The notes under the pieces were generated by a model. It was given only the letters and a program-made list of their open reading frames with translations, made no database searches and was not told the DNA's origin. A DNA stretch of 64,000 nucleotides from contig NZ_JAIVKI010000003.1 of NCBI RefSeq assembly GCF_020524905.1, positions 248,001 to 312,000 on the forward strand. The letters run 5' to 3'. This DNA comes from Microbulbifer variabilis (GTDB lineage Bacteria > Pseudomonadota > Gammaproteobacteria > Pseudomonadales > Cellvibrionaceae). Shown here one piece after another: positions 9,618-18,486 of this stretch (position 1 is the first letter of the stretch; every line of letters starts with the position of its first letter). The position numbers were made by a program, and so were the translations under genes.

Positions 9618-10490
9618 ATGAAAATTTTAGTAACTGGTAAAGATGGCCAGCTGGCACAAGAGCTGCAAAAACGTATTCCGGCTGGTATAGAGCTGATAGC
9701 ACTAGACAGAAACGATCTGGATATCACGAGTGCGGATCAGGTCATGCAGGCAATGACTCACTATAAGCCCGCCGCAATTATTAATGCGGCTGCCTATACC
9801 GCGGTGGACAAGGCGGAATCAGAGAAAGAGCAAGCCTACGCTGTTAATGCCACAGGCCCGGAAAATTTGGCTAAAGCCTGCCGGGAAATGGGAATACGTT
9901 TGATTCATATCTCCACAGATTTTGTATTTGATGGCCAGAGTTCTACACCCTATCAGCCGCAAGATGTGGTTCGTCCATTAGGGGTATATGGAGAAAGTAA
10001 GGCTGCTGGTGAAGCAGCCGTGCAAAGCATATTACCCCAAGCGGTTATTCTGCGCACTGCCTGGGTTTATAGCGCCCATGGAGCCAATTTTACCAATACT
10101 ATGCTTCGCCTTATGAACGAGCGAGACGAGCTGGGGGTTGTAGCTGATCAGGTAGGGTCTCCTACAAGTACTCAAACACTGGCTGAGACTATCTTTATGG
10201 TAGTTAGCAATCCTGAAATAAGTGGTATTTATCACTGCACGGATGCTGGTACCGCCAGTTGGTATGATTTTGCCGTGGCTATCTATGAAGAGGCCAAGGA
10301 TCTTGGTCTGTTGGCCGATGAGGTAAATGTAAAAATAAGGCCAATAGGCACTGCCGAATATCCTACTCCTGCGGCAAGGCCAGCATATAGTGTTTTGGAT
10401 AAGTCAAGCTTGGTGATGGATTTGAATTTTGAATCACAACACTGGCGCCAGGTATTACGCAGAGTTTTACAAGAAAAGGCTGGCTCTTAA
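9618..10490 (+). CDS. rmlD: dTDP-4-dehydrorhamnose reductase
   Basis: A 290-residue short-chain reductase that performs the last step to dTDP-L-rhamnose. It has the GKDGQLA nucleotide-binding loop at the N-terminus, the STDFVFDG segment, the YGESKAAGE motif carrying the catalytic Tyr and Lys, and RTAWVYS. The ATG at 9618 is preferred over a GTG at 9606 because the family begins with MKILVTG. There is no counterpart in locus B, where the region between rmlC and rmlB has been deleted, so this is the only rmlD in the window. Confidence 0.92.
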   Translation: MKILVTGKDGQLAQELQKRIPAGIELIALDRNDLDITSADQVMQAMTHYKPAAIINAAAYTAVDKAESEKEQAYAVNATGPENLAKACREMGIRLIHISTDFVFDGQSSTPYQPQDVVRPLGVYGESKAAGEAAVQSILPQAVILRTAWVYSAHGANFTNTMLRLMNERDELGVVADQVGSPTSTQTLAETIFMVVSNPEISGIYHCTDAGTASWYDFAVAIYEEAKDLGLLADEVNVKIRPIGTAEYPTPAARPAYSVLDKSSLVMDLNFESQHWRQVLRRVLQEKAGS

Positions 10491-10664
10491 AGAAGGACCC
10501 CACAATCATTCTAGAGTGTTAGTGTGCATCTAGAATTATTGTCGAATAGGTGTCGGCAAGGCACATAGACTGAATAGAAATAGAAAGCATTGAGGGGCTA
10601 AGGGTATATCTTTGTAAAGGTATGGCTTTAGTATCCAACTCTACAAAAGTAATGGCAGAAACAA

Positions 10665-11780
10665 ATGAGTAACTTGCTGGTAACGGGTGGCGCCGGTTTT
10701 ATAGGTGCAAATTTTATCCACTACTGGATGAAAACTTACCCCCAAGACAAAGTAGTAGTTCTGGATGCATTAACTTACGCCGGTAATAGAACTAATCTGG
10801 AACCAGTATCGGAAAATGCCAACTTCTATTTTTGTCAGGGAAATATTTGCGATACATCTCTGGTAGAAACCCTTCTTAAAGAGCATAGAATAGACACGTT
10901 GGTGCACTTCGCAGCGGAAAGCCATGTAGACAGGTCCATCAGTGGCCCAGATGCCTTTATTGAAACCAATATTATCGGTACCCATAGCCTACTCAAGGCA
11001 GCAAAAAAAATCTGGTTGGACGAGGGGGTCAACAAAGACAACCACCGCTTTCACCATGTTTCCACAGATGAAGTTTATGGAACTCTGAGCCCTGAGGATC
11101 CCGCATTTAGCGAGACTACACCCTACGCCCCCAATAGCCCATATGCGGCCAGTAAGGCTGCTTCAGATCATTTAGTACGAGCTTATCACCACACTTATGG
11201 GCTAAATATTACTACGAGTAATTGCTCCAATAATTATGGCCCTTATCACTTTCCAGAAAAACTGATACCCCTGGTTATCACTAATATTCTACAAAATAAA
11301 CCATTGCCAATTTATGGTGATGGCCAGCAAGTTCGCGACTGGTTATATGTAGAGGACCATGCGCGAGGTATTGATTTGGTAATCAAAAAAGGACAATTGG
11401 GAGAGTGTTACAACATAGGCGGTATTAATGAATGGGCAAATATCGATATCGTTCAGTTGATTTGTGAGCGGATGAACTCTGAATTTGCCGAAAATCCGGA
11501 CCTCGCTGAGAAGTACCCCAAAGCGGTATCTGTAATAGCAGGGAAAGCACAGAGTCTTATAACCTTTGTAAAGGATAGGGCCGGTCATGATCGTCGCTAT
11601 GCCATAGATCCTCAAAAATCCAATTCTGAACTTGATTATCAACCACGGGAGAGTTTTGCAACCGGCATTCGTAAAACACTGCAATGGTACCTAGAGAACG
11701 ACAGCTGGTGGCAGGCTGTGATGGATGGTAGTTATCGACAGTGGATAGAGCAGCAATACTGCAACGCTGAGAGAGTGTGA
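10665..11780 (+). CDS. rmlB: dTDP-glucose 4,6-dehydratase
   Basis: A 371-residue extended SDR enzyme that converts dTDP-glucose to the 4-keto-6-deoxy sugar. Motifs: GGAGFIGANF (NAD-binding), HFAAESHVDRSI, STDEVYG, YAASKAASDHLV (catalytic Tyr-x-x-x-Lys), TSNCSNNYGPYHFPEKLIP and GDGQQVRDWLYVEDH. The length is slightly above the usual 355-360. It ends the rhamnose set and is followed 9 nt later by a glycosyltransferase. A 3' fragment of a second copy is at 33859-34293. Confidence 0.94.
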   Translation: MSNLLVTGGAGFIGANFIHYWMKTYPQDKVVVLDALTYAGNRTNLEPVSENANFYFCQGNICDTSLVETLLKEHRIDTLVHFAAESHVDRSISGPDAFIETNIIGTHSLLKAAKKIWLDEGVNKDNHRFHHVSTDEVYGTLSPEDPAFSETTPYAPNSPYAASKAASDHLVRAYHHTYGLNITTSNCSNNYGPYHFPEKLIPLVITNILQNKPLPIYGDGQQVRDWLYVEDHARGIDLVIKKGQLGECYNIGGINEWANIDIVQLICERMNSEFAENPDLAEKYPKAVSVIAGKAQSLITFVKDRAGHDRRYAIDPQKSNSELDYQPRESFATGIRKTLQWYLENDSWWQAVMDGSYRQWIEQQYCNAERV

Positions 11781-11789
11781 AGATAGATT

Positions 11790-13658
11790 ATGGGAATTAA
11801 TATAAGAAAGCGTTTTAAAGCTGTTCTAGATACGGCGGAAAAAACTTTTTCAGAACAAGTGCAAGTATGGGTAGACATTTGTGGTGTTGTCGGTGGAAAG
11901 CACCTTTTAATCCAGGGATGGGCATTTCACCCCGAACATGAATCCCTGGATTTTCACCTGGAATATATTGGTAGCGAAGAAGAGCCCGATACTCAGAATA
12001 TTGAGGATATTAAATATTACACCCTGCGAACCACTAGGCTAGATGTAAATAAACATTTCAACTTCGAAGGTGATAGCTGCTGGGGTTACAGCTTATTGGT
12101 TGAGTGGCCCTATGATAGAGCAGTGGATAACAAATTACTGTGCATGACCGTAAGTGCAAACGGCCAGGCCAAAGAGATAGAGCTAAAACCTTTTATAGAG
12201 TTAAGTGGTGAAGCGTTATTTGGCCACTGTATGACATGGCGCACCGGAGAAAAGGCAGAATTGCTTAGTGCCATGTTTGAGAGCATGGGCAATAAGGTTT
12301 TTGAGATCCCAGGCTTAAAGAAACTGGAGGAGGGGCAGCTCAAGACCCTGGTCGACTGGCATTGGGACAGTATCTTAGCAGTACCCGGCCATGGACTGTT
12401 TCTTTCTGGATGGCTGCTTGATGGTCAGCGGGATCTGGCAAGTTTAGTGTTGCGGACTACAGATGGTAGCTATAGCAAAAATTTACTTGAGGAATCTGCA
12501 CGCTTTGCACGCGTAGATGTATTAGAGGCTTTTCCTGGCAGAGCGGAACCTAATTATAAAGCGGGCTTTTTTACTTGGGTTCCTATGCCTCACCTTATAG
12601 AGAGAGCTGGATTGGAGCTGCTGTTCTTCACTAAAGAAGGTCACCTGGGCGTTGTTCCGCTTCAGCAGACTAATATTCGCGAGGATATTACCCAGGCTAG
12701 TCAGCAAGTATTGGTGAACTTCAATGTAGATGGCAGGGAATACAGGGACAATATGCGTAAACATATTGGTCCGGCATTGTCAGCGCTTTGGGTTAATCGA
12801 CGCTTTCTTCTCGAGGAACCAAAAGTAGAAGTATTACAGTTCGGCCAAAAAGTAAAAGAACCCAAGCGAAGTGTCATAGTGCCACTGTATGGACGCTATG
12901 ATTTCCTGCTACATCAGATAGCTCAATTTACAGAAGATACCGATTTTGCCGAGACAGAGCTGATTTACGTTCTGGATGACCCTCGTCTCTATGATGCATT
13001 TATACCTTTTTGCTATGACATCAGTAAGTTGTTCCCAGTAAACTTTAAGGTGATATATGGTGGCCGTAACTTAGGTTACGCAGGAGCTAATAATCTCGGT
13101 GCGCGTTATGCCAGCGCAGATAAATTAGTGCTACTTAATTCAGATATTATCCCCAGTAGCAGCGGCTGGATTTCACGAATTGAACAACAAGCATCTTCAC
13201 TGGAAGATGTTGGTGTGGTTGCACCAAAGTTGGTTTTTGATGATGGCACAATCCAACATGTGGGAATGACTTTTTCCAAAAGTGCACAATTTGGTAATTT
13301 GTGGCTGAATGAACATCCGGGTAAGGGAAATCCAGAGTGGCTGGTAGATATTGATTCTGTTATGGAATCACCAGCAGTGACAGGCGCTTGCATGTTTATT
13401 AGCAAAGCCTTGTATGATTTGGTGGGTGGTCTGGATGAAACCTATGTACTAGGGGATTTTGAAGATTCTGATCTCTGTCTGCAGTTGAGGAAGGCGGGCT
13501 ACCGTCACTATGTACTTACCGATGAAAAGCTCTACCACCTGGAGCGTATGTCACAAAATCTGTTCGAGAACCGTGACTGGAAATTTAAGATCACTCTATA
13601 TAATGCCTGGCAACACACAGAGCGCTGGGGAAGCCTGATTGAACAGCTGGTTCGTTAA
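11790..13658 (+). CDS. GT2 family glycosyltransferase with two N-terminal GW-type beta domains
   Basis: A 622-residue protein. The C-terminal part (from about residue 355) is a GT2 glycosyltransferase: RSVIVPLYGRYDFL, the donor-binding LLNSDIIPSS with an acidic DxD-like site, and GACMFISKALYDLVGGLDE followed by EDSDLCLQLRKAGYR. This subgroup is often associated with rhamnosyl transfer, which would fit the rml genes next door (inference). The N-terminal 340 residues hold two beta-rich units, each with a GW core (LIQGWAFHP and FLSGWLLDG) and a later aromatic-glycine segment. The same unit occurs in the sulfotransferase at 23238 and the acetyltransferase-like protein at 55854. No signal peptide; it probably acts in the cytoplasm. 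Confidence 0.8.
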   Translation: MGINIRKRFKAVLDTAEKTFSEQVQVWVDICGVVGGKHLLIQGWAFHPEHESLDFHLEYIGSEEEPDTQNIEDIKYYTLRTTRLDVNKHFNFEGDSCWGYSLLVEWPYDRAVDNKLLCMTVSANGQAKEIELKPFIELSGEALFGHCMTWRTGEKAELLSAMFESMGNKVFEIPGLKKLEEGQLKTLVDWHWDSILAVPGHGLFLSGWLLDGQRDLASLVLRTTDGSYSKNLLEESARFARVDVLEAFPGRAEPNYKAGFFTWVPMPHLIERAGLELLFFTKEGHLGVVPLQQTNIREDITQASQQVLVNFNVDGREYRDNMRKHIGPALSALWVNRRFLLEEPKVEVLQFGQKVKEPKRSVIVPLYGRYDFLLHQIAQFTEDTDFAETELIYVLDDPRLYDAFIPFCYDISKLFPVNFKVIYGGRNLGYAGANNLGARYASADKLVLLNSDIIPSSSGWISRIEQQASSLEDVGVVAPKLVFDDGTIQHVGMTFSKSAQFGNLWLNEHPGKGNPEWLVDIDSVMESPAVTGACMFISKALYDLVGGLDETYVLGDFEDSDLCLQLRKAGYRHYVLTDEKLYHLERMSQNLFENRDWKFKITLYNAWQHTERWGSLIEQLVR

Positions 13659-13668
13659 GGAATTATCG

Positions 13669-14907
13669 ATGACTGAACACAGAATACTGATTGTTTCCCA
13701 CGGTCACCCCGATCATAGCAAGGGTGGTGCAGAAGTGGCTGCCTATAATCTGTTTAAGGAATATGAACGACTGGGCTTGGATACAGTTTTTCTGGCACGA
13801 AGCGACCAGCCTTCCCATGGAGGTTCCGCCTTTTCAACGATTAATTCGGACAAGGAAATTCTATTTCATACCCATATGTCCGACTTTTTCCTATTCCAGT
13901 CTGGCTGTAAAAAGCATGTATGGCAGGAGTTTCGGGCACTACTCGAACGCTACAAACCCACGGTAATACATTTTCATCACTACATACATATGGGGTTGGA
14001 GTTAATACGTGAGGTAAGGAATACACTGCCGAATGCACGTATTGTTGTAACCTTGCATGAGTACTTGGCCATCTGTGCTAATAACGGCCAAATGGTTAAG
14101 CCGGGTAAGCAGATGAAGCTCTGCTATAAGTCATCTCCCGCGGACTGCGCACGCTGTTTCCCCGAACGTTCTGCTGCGGACTTCTTTCTGCGAGAAAAAT
14201 ATATCAAATCCATTTTCAATTTAGTGGATATGTTTGTCTCCCCTAGCCATTTTCTGATCGAGCGCTATAAAGCTTGGGGAATTCCCGAGGAAAAAATGGT
14301 GATGATTGAAAATGGTCAGCCGGAGATTGAAGCTCCAGCAGCGCGCCAGCTAGCAGAAGGGGAGGGCCGCGGCCGTTTTGCTTTCTTTGGCCAGATCAAT
14401 CCATTCAAGGGTGTGGACGTGCTGCTGGAGGCCTTTAAGCTATTGCCAGAAGATATTCAAAAGAAGGTGCATCTTGATATTCATGGTGCAAACCTGGAGG
14501 GGCAAACAGAGGCGTTTCAGGAGAAATTCCATGGTCTGCTGGAAGACCTCGGTGATTTGGTTACTTTACACGGCTCCTATGAGTCTCATGAGATCGGTCG
14601 CCTGATGGAGCAGGCTGACTGGGTGATTATTCCTTCGGTATGGTGGGAGAACTCACCGATGGTAATCCAGGAAGCCTTTAACCACGGTCGCCCGTTGATC
14701 GGAAGTGATATTGGTGGAATGGTTGAAAAAATTACCGATGGTGTTAATGGCTATAATTTCCGCAGTGGAAGTAGTAATTCTCTTAAGCAGGCTATTTTGA
14801 AAGCGTTTAGAGATACGAATAGCTGGGACTTGGTTGCAAGTGACATCCCTAAACCTTTAACAGTTAGTGAGTGCGCAGATAAACATATGGGTATTTATTA
14901 TGGCTAA
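13669..14907 (+). CDS. GT4 family glycosyltransferase
   Basis: A 412-residue GT-B glycosyltransferase. The N-terminal domain begins RILIVSHGHPDHSKGGAEVAAY, the usual glycine-rich acceptor-side loop of family 4. The C-terminal nucleotide-sugar domain contains FFGQINPFKGVDVLLEAF and the motif SVWWENSPMVIQEAFNHGRP, whose E-x7-E pair binds the donor. A cysteine-containing insert around KLCYKSSPADCARCF is seen in some GT4 enzymes of capsule loci. The ATG at 13669, ten bases after the previous stop, fits the family start; the frame itself is open from 13639. The stop overlaps the next gene by 8 nt. Sugar specificity cannot be read. Confidence 0.85.
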   Translation: MTEHRILIVSHGHPDHSKGGAEVAAYNLFKEYERLGLDTVFLARSDQPSHGGSAFSTINSDKEILFHTHMSDFFLFQSGCKKHVWQEFRALLERYKPTVIHFHHYIHMGLELIREVRNTLPNARIVVTLHEYLAICANNGQMVKPGKQMKLCYKSSPADCARCFPERSAADFFLREKYIKSIFNLVDMFVSPSHFLIERYKAWGIPEEKMVMIENGQPEIEAPAARQLAEGEGRGRFAFFGQINPFKGVDVLLEAFKLLPEDIQKKVHLDIHGANLEGQTEAFQEKFHGLLEDLGDLVTLHGSYESHEIGRLMEQADWVIIPSVWWENSPMVIQEAFNHGRPLIGSDIGGMVEKITDGVNGYNFRSGSSNSLKQAILKAFRDTNSWDLVASDIPKPLTVSECADKHMGIYYG

Positions 14908-15868
14908 ATTATATCTGCACGTTGGGATGCCAAAGACGGGTACAAGTTATATTCAAGCCTACATGAATTTAAATGTAAAAAGGCTGAAGGCTGATCACGA
15001 TGTTGAGGTTGTGTCTGGTCGGGATCCGCATATTCTTGCATGCGAACATATTAAGGATGCTCGATTGCAAAAGCGGGAAGATATTAAAGGACTGCTCCAG
15101 GAAAAAAAATTAGCTGATATATCACAAAGACTGTCTAAGTTCAGTTCAGGCTCGGTAGTGATTTGCTCATCTGAGTATTTTACTCTCTCTGACAAAAAGT
15201 CGGTATTGAATTATTTTTTTTCTTTTTTTGATGATGTAGAGGTCATCTATACAGTCCGCAGACAAGACAAGTTACTGGCTTCTGGATTTAACCAGGATGT
15301 AAAGGCCTTAGGGAGAACTTCTAATCTTGTCTGGTCCAAAAATGACAAACTTCTTGATTATCACTCTAACTGTAAGGAGTGGAGGAATCTGGGCGCTGAA
15401 GTATCAATTATTAACTTCGATCAAGTCCGAAAGTCTAAACAGAACCTCGAAAAGGTTTTTCTTAAACTTTGTGGCGTGGGCGGAGACCTTTCTGGTTATA
15501 CGATTCCTGATTCCGTTGGGGCTAATTACTCGCTAAAAAGAAGAGAGGTTCTGTTAAAATTGGCCCTCAATCGTCGAGGTGTTGAAATGCCAGAGGTTAT
15601 GGAAAAATTTATCAATTTCAATAACCAAGATGTGGAATTTGCGCTTCCGAAATATTATGAGCGAGTAATGATGAGCTATTACTCAGATTCGAATAAAAAA
15701 TTCGCGGAAGAGTTTTGCGGTGATTCTGATATGACCGAATTTTTCGCATTAAGTGCCACAACCAATAGCGTCGATAAGTTTGAGTGGAATCCAATAGGAG
15801 ATTCTGAGTTGATAATTAATTTTTTGATAGATTTTGTTGTTGGTCAAGAATTTGGTAAGAATGAATAG
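14900..15868 (+). CDS. Sulfotransferase-like protein (PAPS-dependent type)
   Basis: A 322-residue protein whose N-terminus, KLYLHVGMPKTGTSYIQAYM, is the 5'-phosphosulfate-binding loop of sulfotransferases. A plausible 3'-phosphate-binding segment follows at VEVIYTVRRQDKLLASGF. The rest is poorly conserved. The family transfers sulfate from PAPS to sugars or other acceptors; in this context a polysaccharide precursor in the cytoplasm is likely (inference). The ATG at 14900 overlaps the preceding glycosyltransferase gene by 8 nt, suggesting translational coupling. The region from here on is visibly more AT-rich than the rml genes. Confidence 0.7.
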   Translation: MAKLYLHVGMPKTGTSYIQAYMNLNVKRLKADHDVEVVSGRDPHILACEHIKDARLQKREDIKGLLQEKKLADISQRLSKFSSGSVVICSSEYFTLSDKKSVLNYFFSFFDDVEVIYTVRRQDKLLASGFNQDVKALGRTSNLVWSKNDKLLDYHSNCKEWRNLGAEVSIINFDQVRKSKQNLEKVFLKLCGVGGDLSGYTIPDSVGANYSLKRREVLLKLALNRRGVEMPEVMEKFINFNNQDVEFALPKYYERVMMSYYSDSNKKFAEEFCGDSDMTEFFALSATTNSVDKFEWNPIGDSELIINFLIDFVVGQEFGKNE

Positions 15869-15888
15869 AGTCTAAGTTGAGAGAGAAT

Positions 15889-16704
15889 ATGACGGTTCTA
15901 TGTGTTTCGACTGCTAGTGGTGATGCGAATTTATTAAGGCAGCAAATTCTTACATATAATAAATGTTTCGATAATGATATTTTTCATGCTATACATCTGA
16001 GTGAAGAGTTTAATGAGTATTTATATGTAAATCCATCAGAAAGGAAATTGCTCCTAGATATCGGAAATGTACATCTGTTTAATAGGGTGAAGACAGCGTA
16101 CGGTGTGATATTTCATGCAATGCTTCAGTCTGTTTTGGAAGCTTTAAGAATAGGCGTGAAATTCGACTATGTGTTTTTTCATACTAGCTCTGATCTAATG
16201 GTTAAGAGGGGGGCGAATAAATATATACGTATGTATGATATAGGAGCTGCAAAACCACATTTTTTGAATTCAAATGGAATTTGGTATGAAAAAGCAATAA
16301 ATTTTAAAAAAGCTGATGCGCTTTTATCATCGCTAGGGTCGGATAAACGTTATAAAGCGAGAGCCGAGGGCTGTTTTTTTAAGCGCGAAATATTTTTTGA
16401 ATTGATATATCCGCTGCTTACACATTACGGCTCCATCGAATTTAACGATCTTGCCAGGCATCCTGTTGAAGAGGTGGAATTTGCATGGGCAATAGAGTTT
16501 TTCTGTGCCAGAAATAGCATTAAGCGAGTAGATAATTTGGTTAAGACCCTTGTAGGACGTAAAAGAATCGCACTTTTGGAGGATGTTGAATCAGTGGCGC
16601 GTGAAGACGGAGTGTTCGGGTTAAAGAGGTTTAGTTCGGATAGGTTTGATGCTGCACGATCGTACATTTTTGATTCAATAGGATTAAATAAAAGTGACTT
16701 ATGA
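15889..16704 (+). CDS. Uncharacterised protein of the polysaccharide locus, possibly a glycosyltransferase
   Basis: I do not recognise this 271-residue protein with confidence. It is soluble, with no signal peptide or membrane segment. The N-terminus (TVLCVSTASGDANLLRQQ) and the middle (FDYVFFHTSSDLMVKRGANKYI) have the look of a GT-A-like or core-2-like transferase, with an Asp at the place where donor-binding acids are found, but no full motif can be assigned. The ATG at 15889 with AGAGAG upstream is preferred over a TTG at 15877. It is AT-rich, like its left neighbour, and closely follows the sulfotransferase gene. A heptamer repeat lies just after the stop. Confidence 0.55.
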   Translation: MTVLCVSTASGDANLLRQQILTYNKCFDNDIFHAIHLSEEFNEYLYVNPSERKLLLDIGNVHLFNRVKTAYGVIFHAMLQSVLEALRIGVKFDYVFFHTSSDLMVKRGANKYIRMYDIGAAKPHFLNSNGIWYEKAINFKKADALLSSLGSDKRYKARAEGCFFKREIFFELIYPLLTHYGSIEFNDLARHPVEEVEFAWAIEFFCARNSIKRVDNLVKTLVGRKRIALLEDVESVAREDGVFGLKRFSSDRFDAARSYIFDSIGLNKSDL

Positions 16705-16711
16705 TTATTTA

Positions 16712-16753
16712 TCTGATGTCTGATGTCTGATGTCTGATGTCTGATGTCTGATG
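16712..16753 (+). repeat. Six perfect tandem copies of the heptamer TCTGATG
   Basis: Six uninterrupted copies of TCTGATG fill 16712-16753, 8 nt after the stop of the preceding gene. A 7-nt unit is not a multiple of three, so copy number changes would shift any frame, but no gene obviously runs through it. Confidence 0.95.
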
Positions 16754-16872
16754 GTTGGAATTTTATAAATTTTATTACTGTATCAATAAAAATATGCACT
16801 GAAATGATTTATGTGTGTGGATTAGAAATTTAAAGTCACACAAGAAAGAGTTTTCTGTAAGGGGGAATATCG

Positions 16873-18486
16873 ATGATGATACTAGATTGTACGCTTAGAG
16901 ATGGCGGATATTATAATAACTGGGACTTTGATCCCAATATCGTAAATTCCTACCTCGCTTCCATGTCACAGGCAAAAGTGGATTTTGTAGAGTTAGGGTT
17001 AAGGTCATTCCCAAAGAACGGTTTTTTGGGCCCTTTTGCATATACAACAGAATTGTTTCTCGAGAGCTTAGAATTGCCTGATGGCCCGGTTTACGGAGTC
17101 ATGGTAGATGCAAAGACAATTCTTTCTGCCGAGATTCCAGTGATTGAAGCTATCGATAAACTTTTTATCAACAAAGTCGATAGCAAAATTGGTCTGGTTC
17201 GAGTAGCGGCTCATTTTAATGAGGTTGAGGCGTCAGGCGAGATTGTTAAGGCTTTGAAGGAAAGAGGATATATAGTTGGTTTCAATCTTATGCAGGCTGG
17301 CGGTAAACCTTGCGATGTAATCGCCGAAAAGGCGGAGTTAGCAGTCAGTTGGGATTGCTTGGATGTTCTCTACTTTGCCGACTCGCTTGGGAATATGGAT
17401 AGCGATGAGGTATTCAGGATTATCGCCGCATTGAGGCGGCATTGGGATGGTGAGCTCGGCATACACACCCACAACAATATGGGGAAGGCGCTGGATAATA
17501 CGATTGCAGCCTATAACAAAGGCGTTACTTGGTTGGATGCAACGGTCACAGGGATGGGCCGAGGTGCCGGTAATGCTCAAACGGAAAATCTATTGGCAGT
17601 GCTGAACAAAACCAATGCGCCCTATGCGCCAAAGCCGGTTTATGATCTGGTCGTCAGGCATTTTAGCCTGATGCAAAAGGAGTACGGTTGGGGAAGTAAT
17701 CTTCTTTATTTTCTCGGTGCACAGAATGATGTACATCCAACCTATGTGCAAAATTTATTGTCAGATGAGCGATATGGTCCAGACGAAATTGTAGGAGCGA
17801 TCGATTATCTAAGTAGTGCAAATGCCTCCTCTTACGATGGCAAGATACTCGAACAGGCGCTGCAATTGAGTGCAGTTAGCAATGAAGTGGGCGGGTCGGA
17901 TACGTTGTTGAATGCGTTTTCTGGTCGTGAAGTTCTTATTGTCGGTAGTGGCAATAGTGTTAACCGGTACAACTCTGGAATATTCGATTATATCCGAGAT
18001 AGAAAGCCTGTCGTATTGGTGATCAATCTAAATGGCGATATAGATGAGGATTTGGTTGATTATATCGTTATCTCCCATAACTCTAAATTTCTTGCAGATA
18101 AAGAAAAGTATCAAAATTCTGATAAACCAATAATTCTTCCACGTCAACGCTTCTCTCCTGAAGATATGGAGGTTTTAAATCCTCATTCAGAAATTATTGA
18201 TTATGGATTGCAGGTTGAGAGTGGGATTTTCGACTATACCGAAACACATTGTGTAATTCCGCTAGAGTTGACTGCGGGCTATGCGCTTTCGATTGCTCTT
18301 ATTGGTGGTGCTAAGGCAATAAGCCTAGTCGGATTTGATGGTTACGACAAAGGAGATAAGCGGCAACAGGAGATGATCGATTTAATGATGGCTGTGCATG
18401 ACAAGCACAGTGATGACATTATTTTATCATTGACACCGACTACTTATCCTATGAGCGAAGGATCTATTTATGCACCATCTATTTGA
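16873..18486 (+). CDS. DRE-TIM aldolase (HMGL-like) fused to a Rossmann-like C-terminal domain
   Basis: A 537-residue two-domain protein. Residues 1 to about 300 are a DRE-TIM metallolyase barrel: LDCTLRDGGY (metal-binding Asp and catalytic Arg), IHTHNNMGKALDN (metal-binding H-x-H) and ATVTGMGRGAGNAQTEN, closest in pattern to 4-hydroxy-2-oxovalerate aldolases, which join or split pyruvate and an aldehyde. Residues from about 350 form a second domain with EVLIVGSGNSVNRY and GGAKAISLVGFDGYD, resembling MptE-like/DUF115 Rossmann proteins. The next two genes encode a HAD phosphatase and a KdsB-like CMP transferase. Together they suggest an aldolase-based route to a 3-deoxy-ulosonic acid (inference). 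The stop overlaps the next gene by 17 nt. Confidence 0.75.
   Translation: MMILDCTLRDGGYYNNWDFDPNIVNSYLASMSQAKVDFVELGLRSFPKNGFLGPFAYTTELFLESLELPDGPVYGVMVDAKTILSAEIPVIEAIDKLFINKVDSKIGLVRVAAHFNEVEASGEIVKALKERGYIVGFNLMQAGGKPCDVIAEKAELAVSWDCLDVLYFADSLGNMDSDEVFRIIAALRRHWDGELGIHTHNNMGKALDNTIAAYNKGVTWLDATVTGMGRGAGNAQTENLLAVLNKTNAPYAPKPVYDLVVRHFSLMQKEYGWGSNLLYFLGAQNDVHPTYVQNLLSDERYGPDEIVGAIDYLSSANASSYDGKILEQALQLSAVSNEVGGSDTLLNAFSGREVLIVGSGNSVNRYNSGIFDYIRDRKPVVLVINLNGDIDEDLVDYIVISHNSKFLADKEKYQNSDKPIILPRQRFSPEDMEVLNPHSEIIDYGLQVESGIFDYTETHCVIPLELTAGYALSIALIGGAKAISLVGFDGYDKGDKRQQEMIDLMMAVHDKHSDDIILSLTPTTYPMSEGSIYAPSI

Noticed and set aside
16712-16753. Possible CRISPR-like repeat
   Set aside because: Direct heptamers without spacers; the hexamer run at 27103 is likewise a simple microsatellite. 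No cas genes present.
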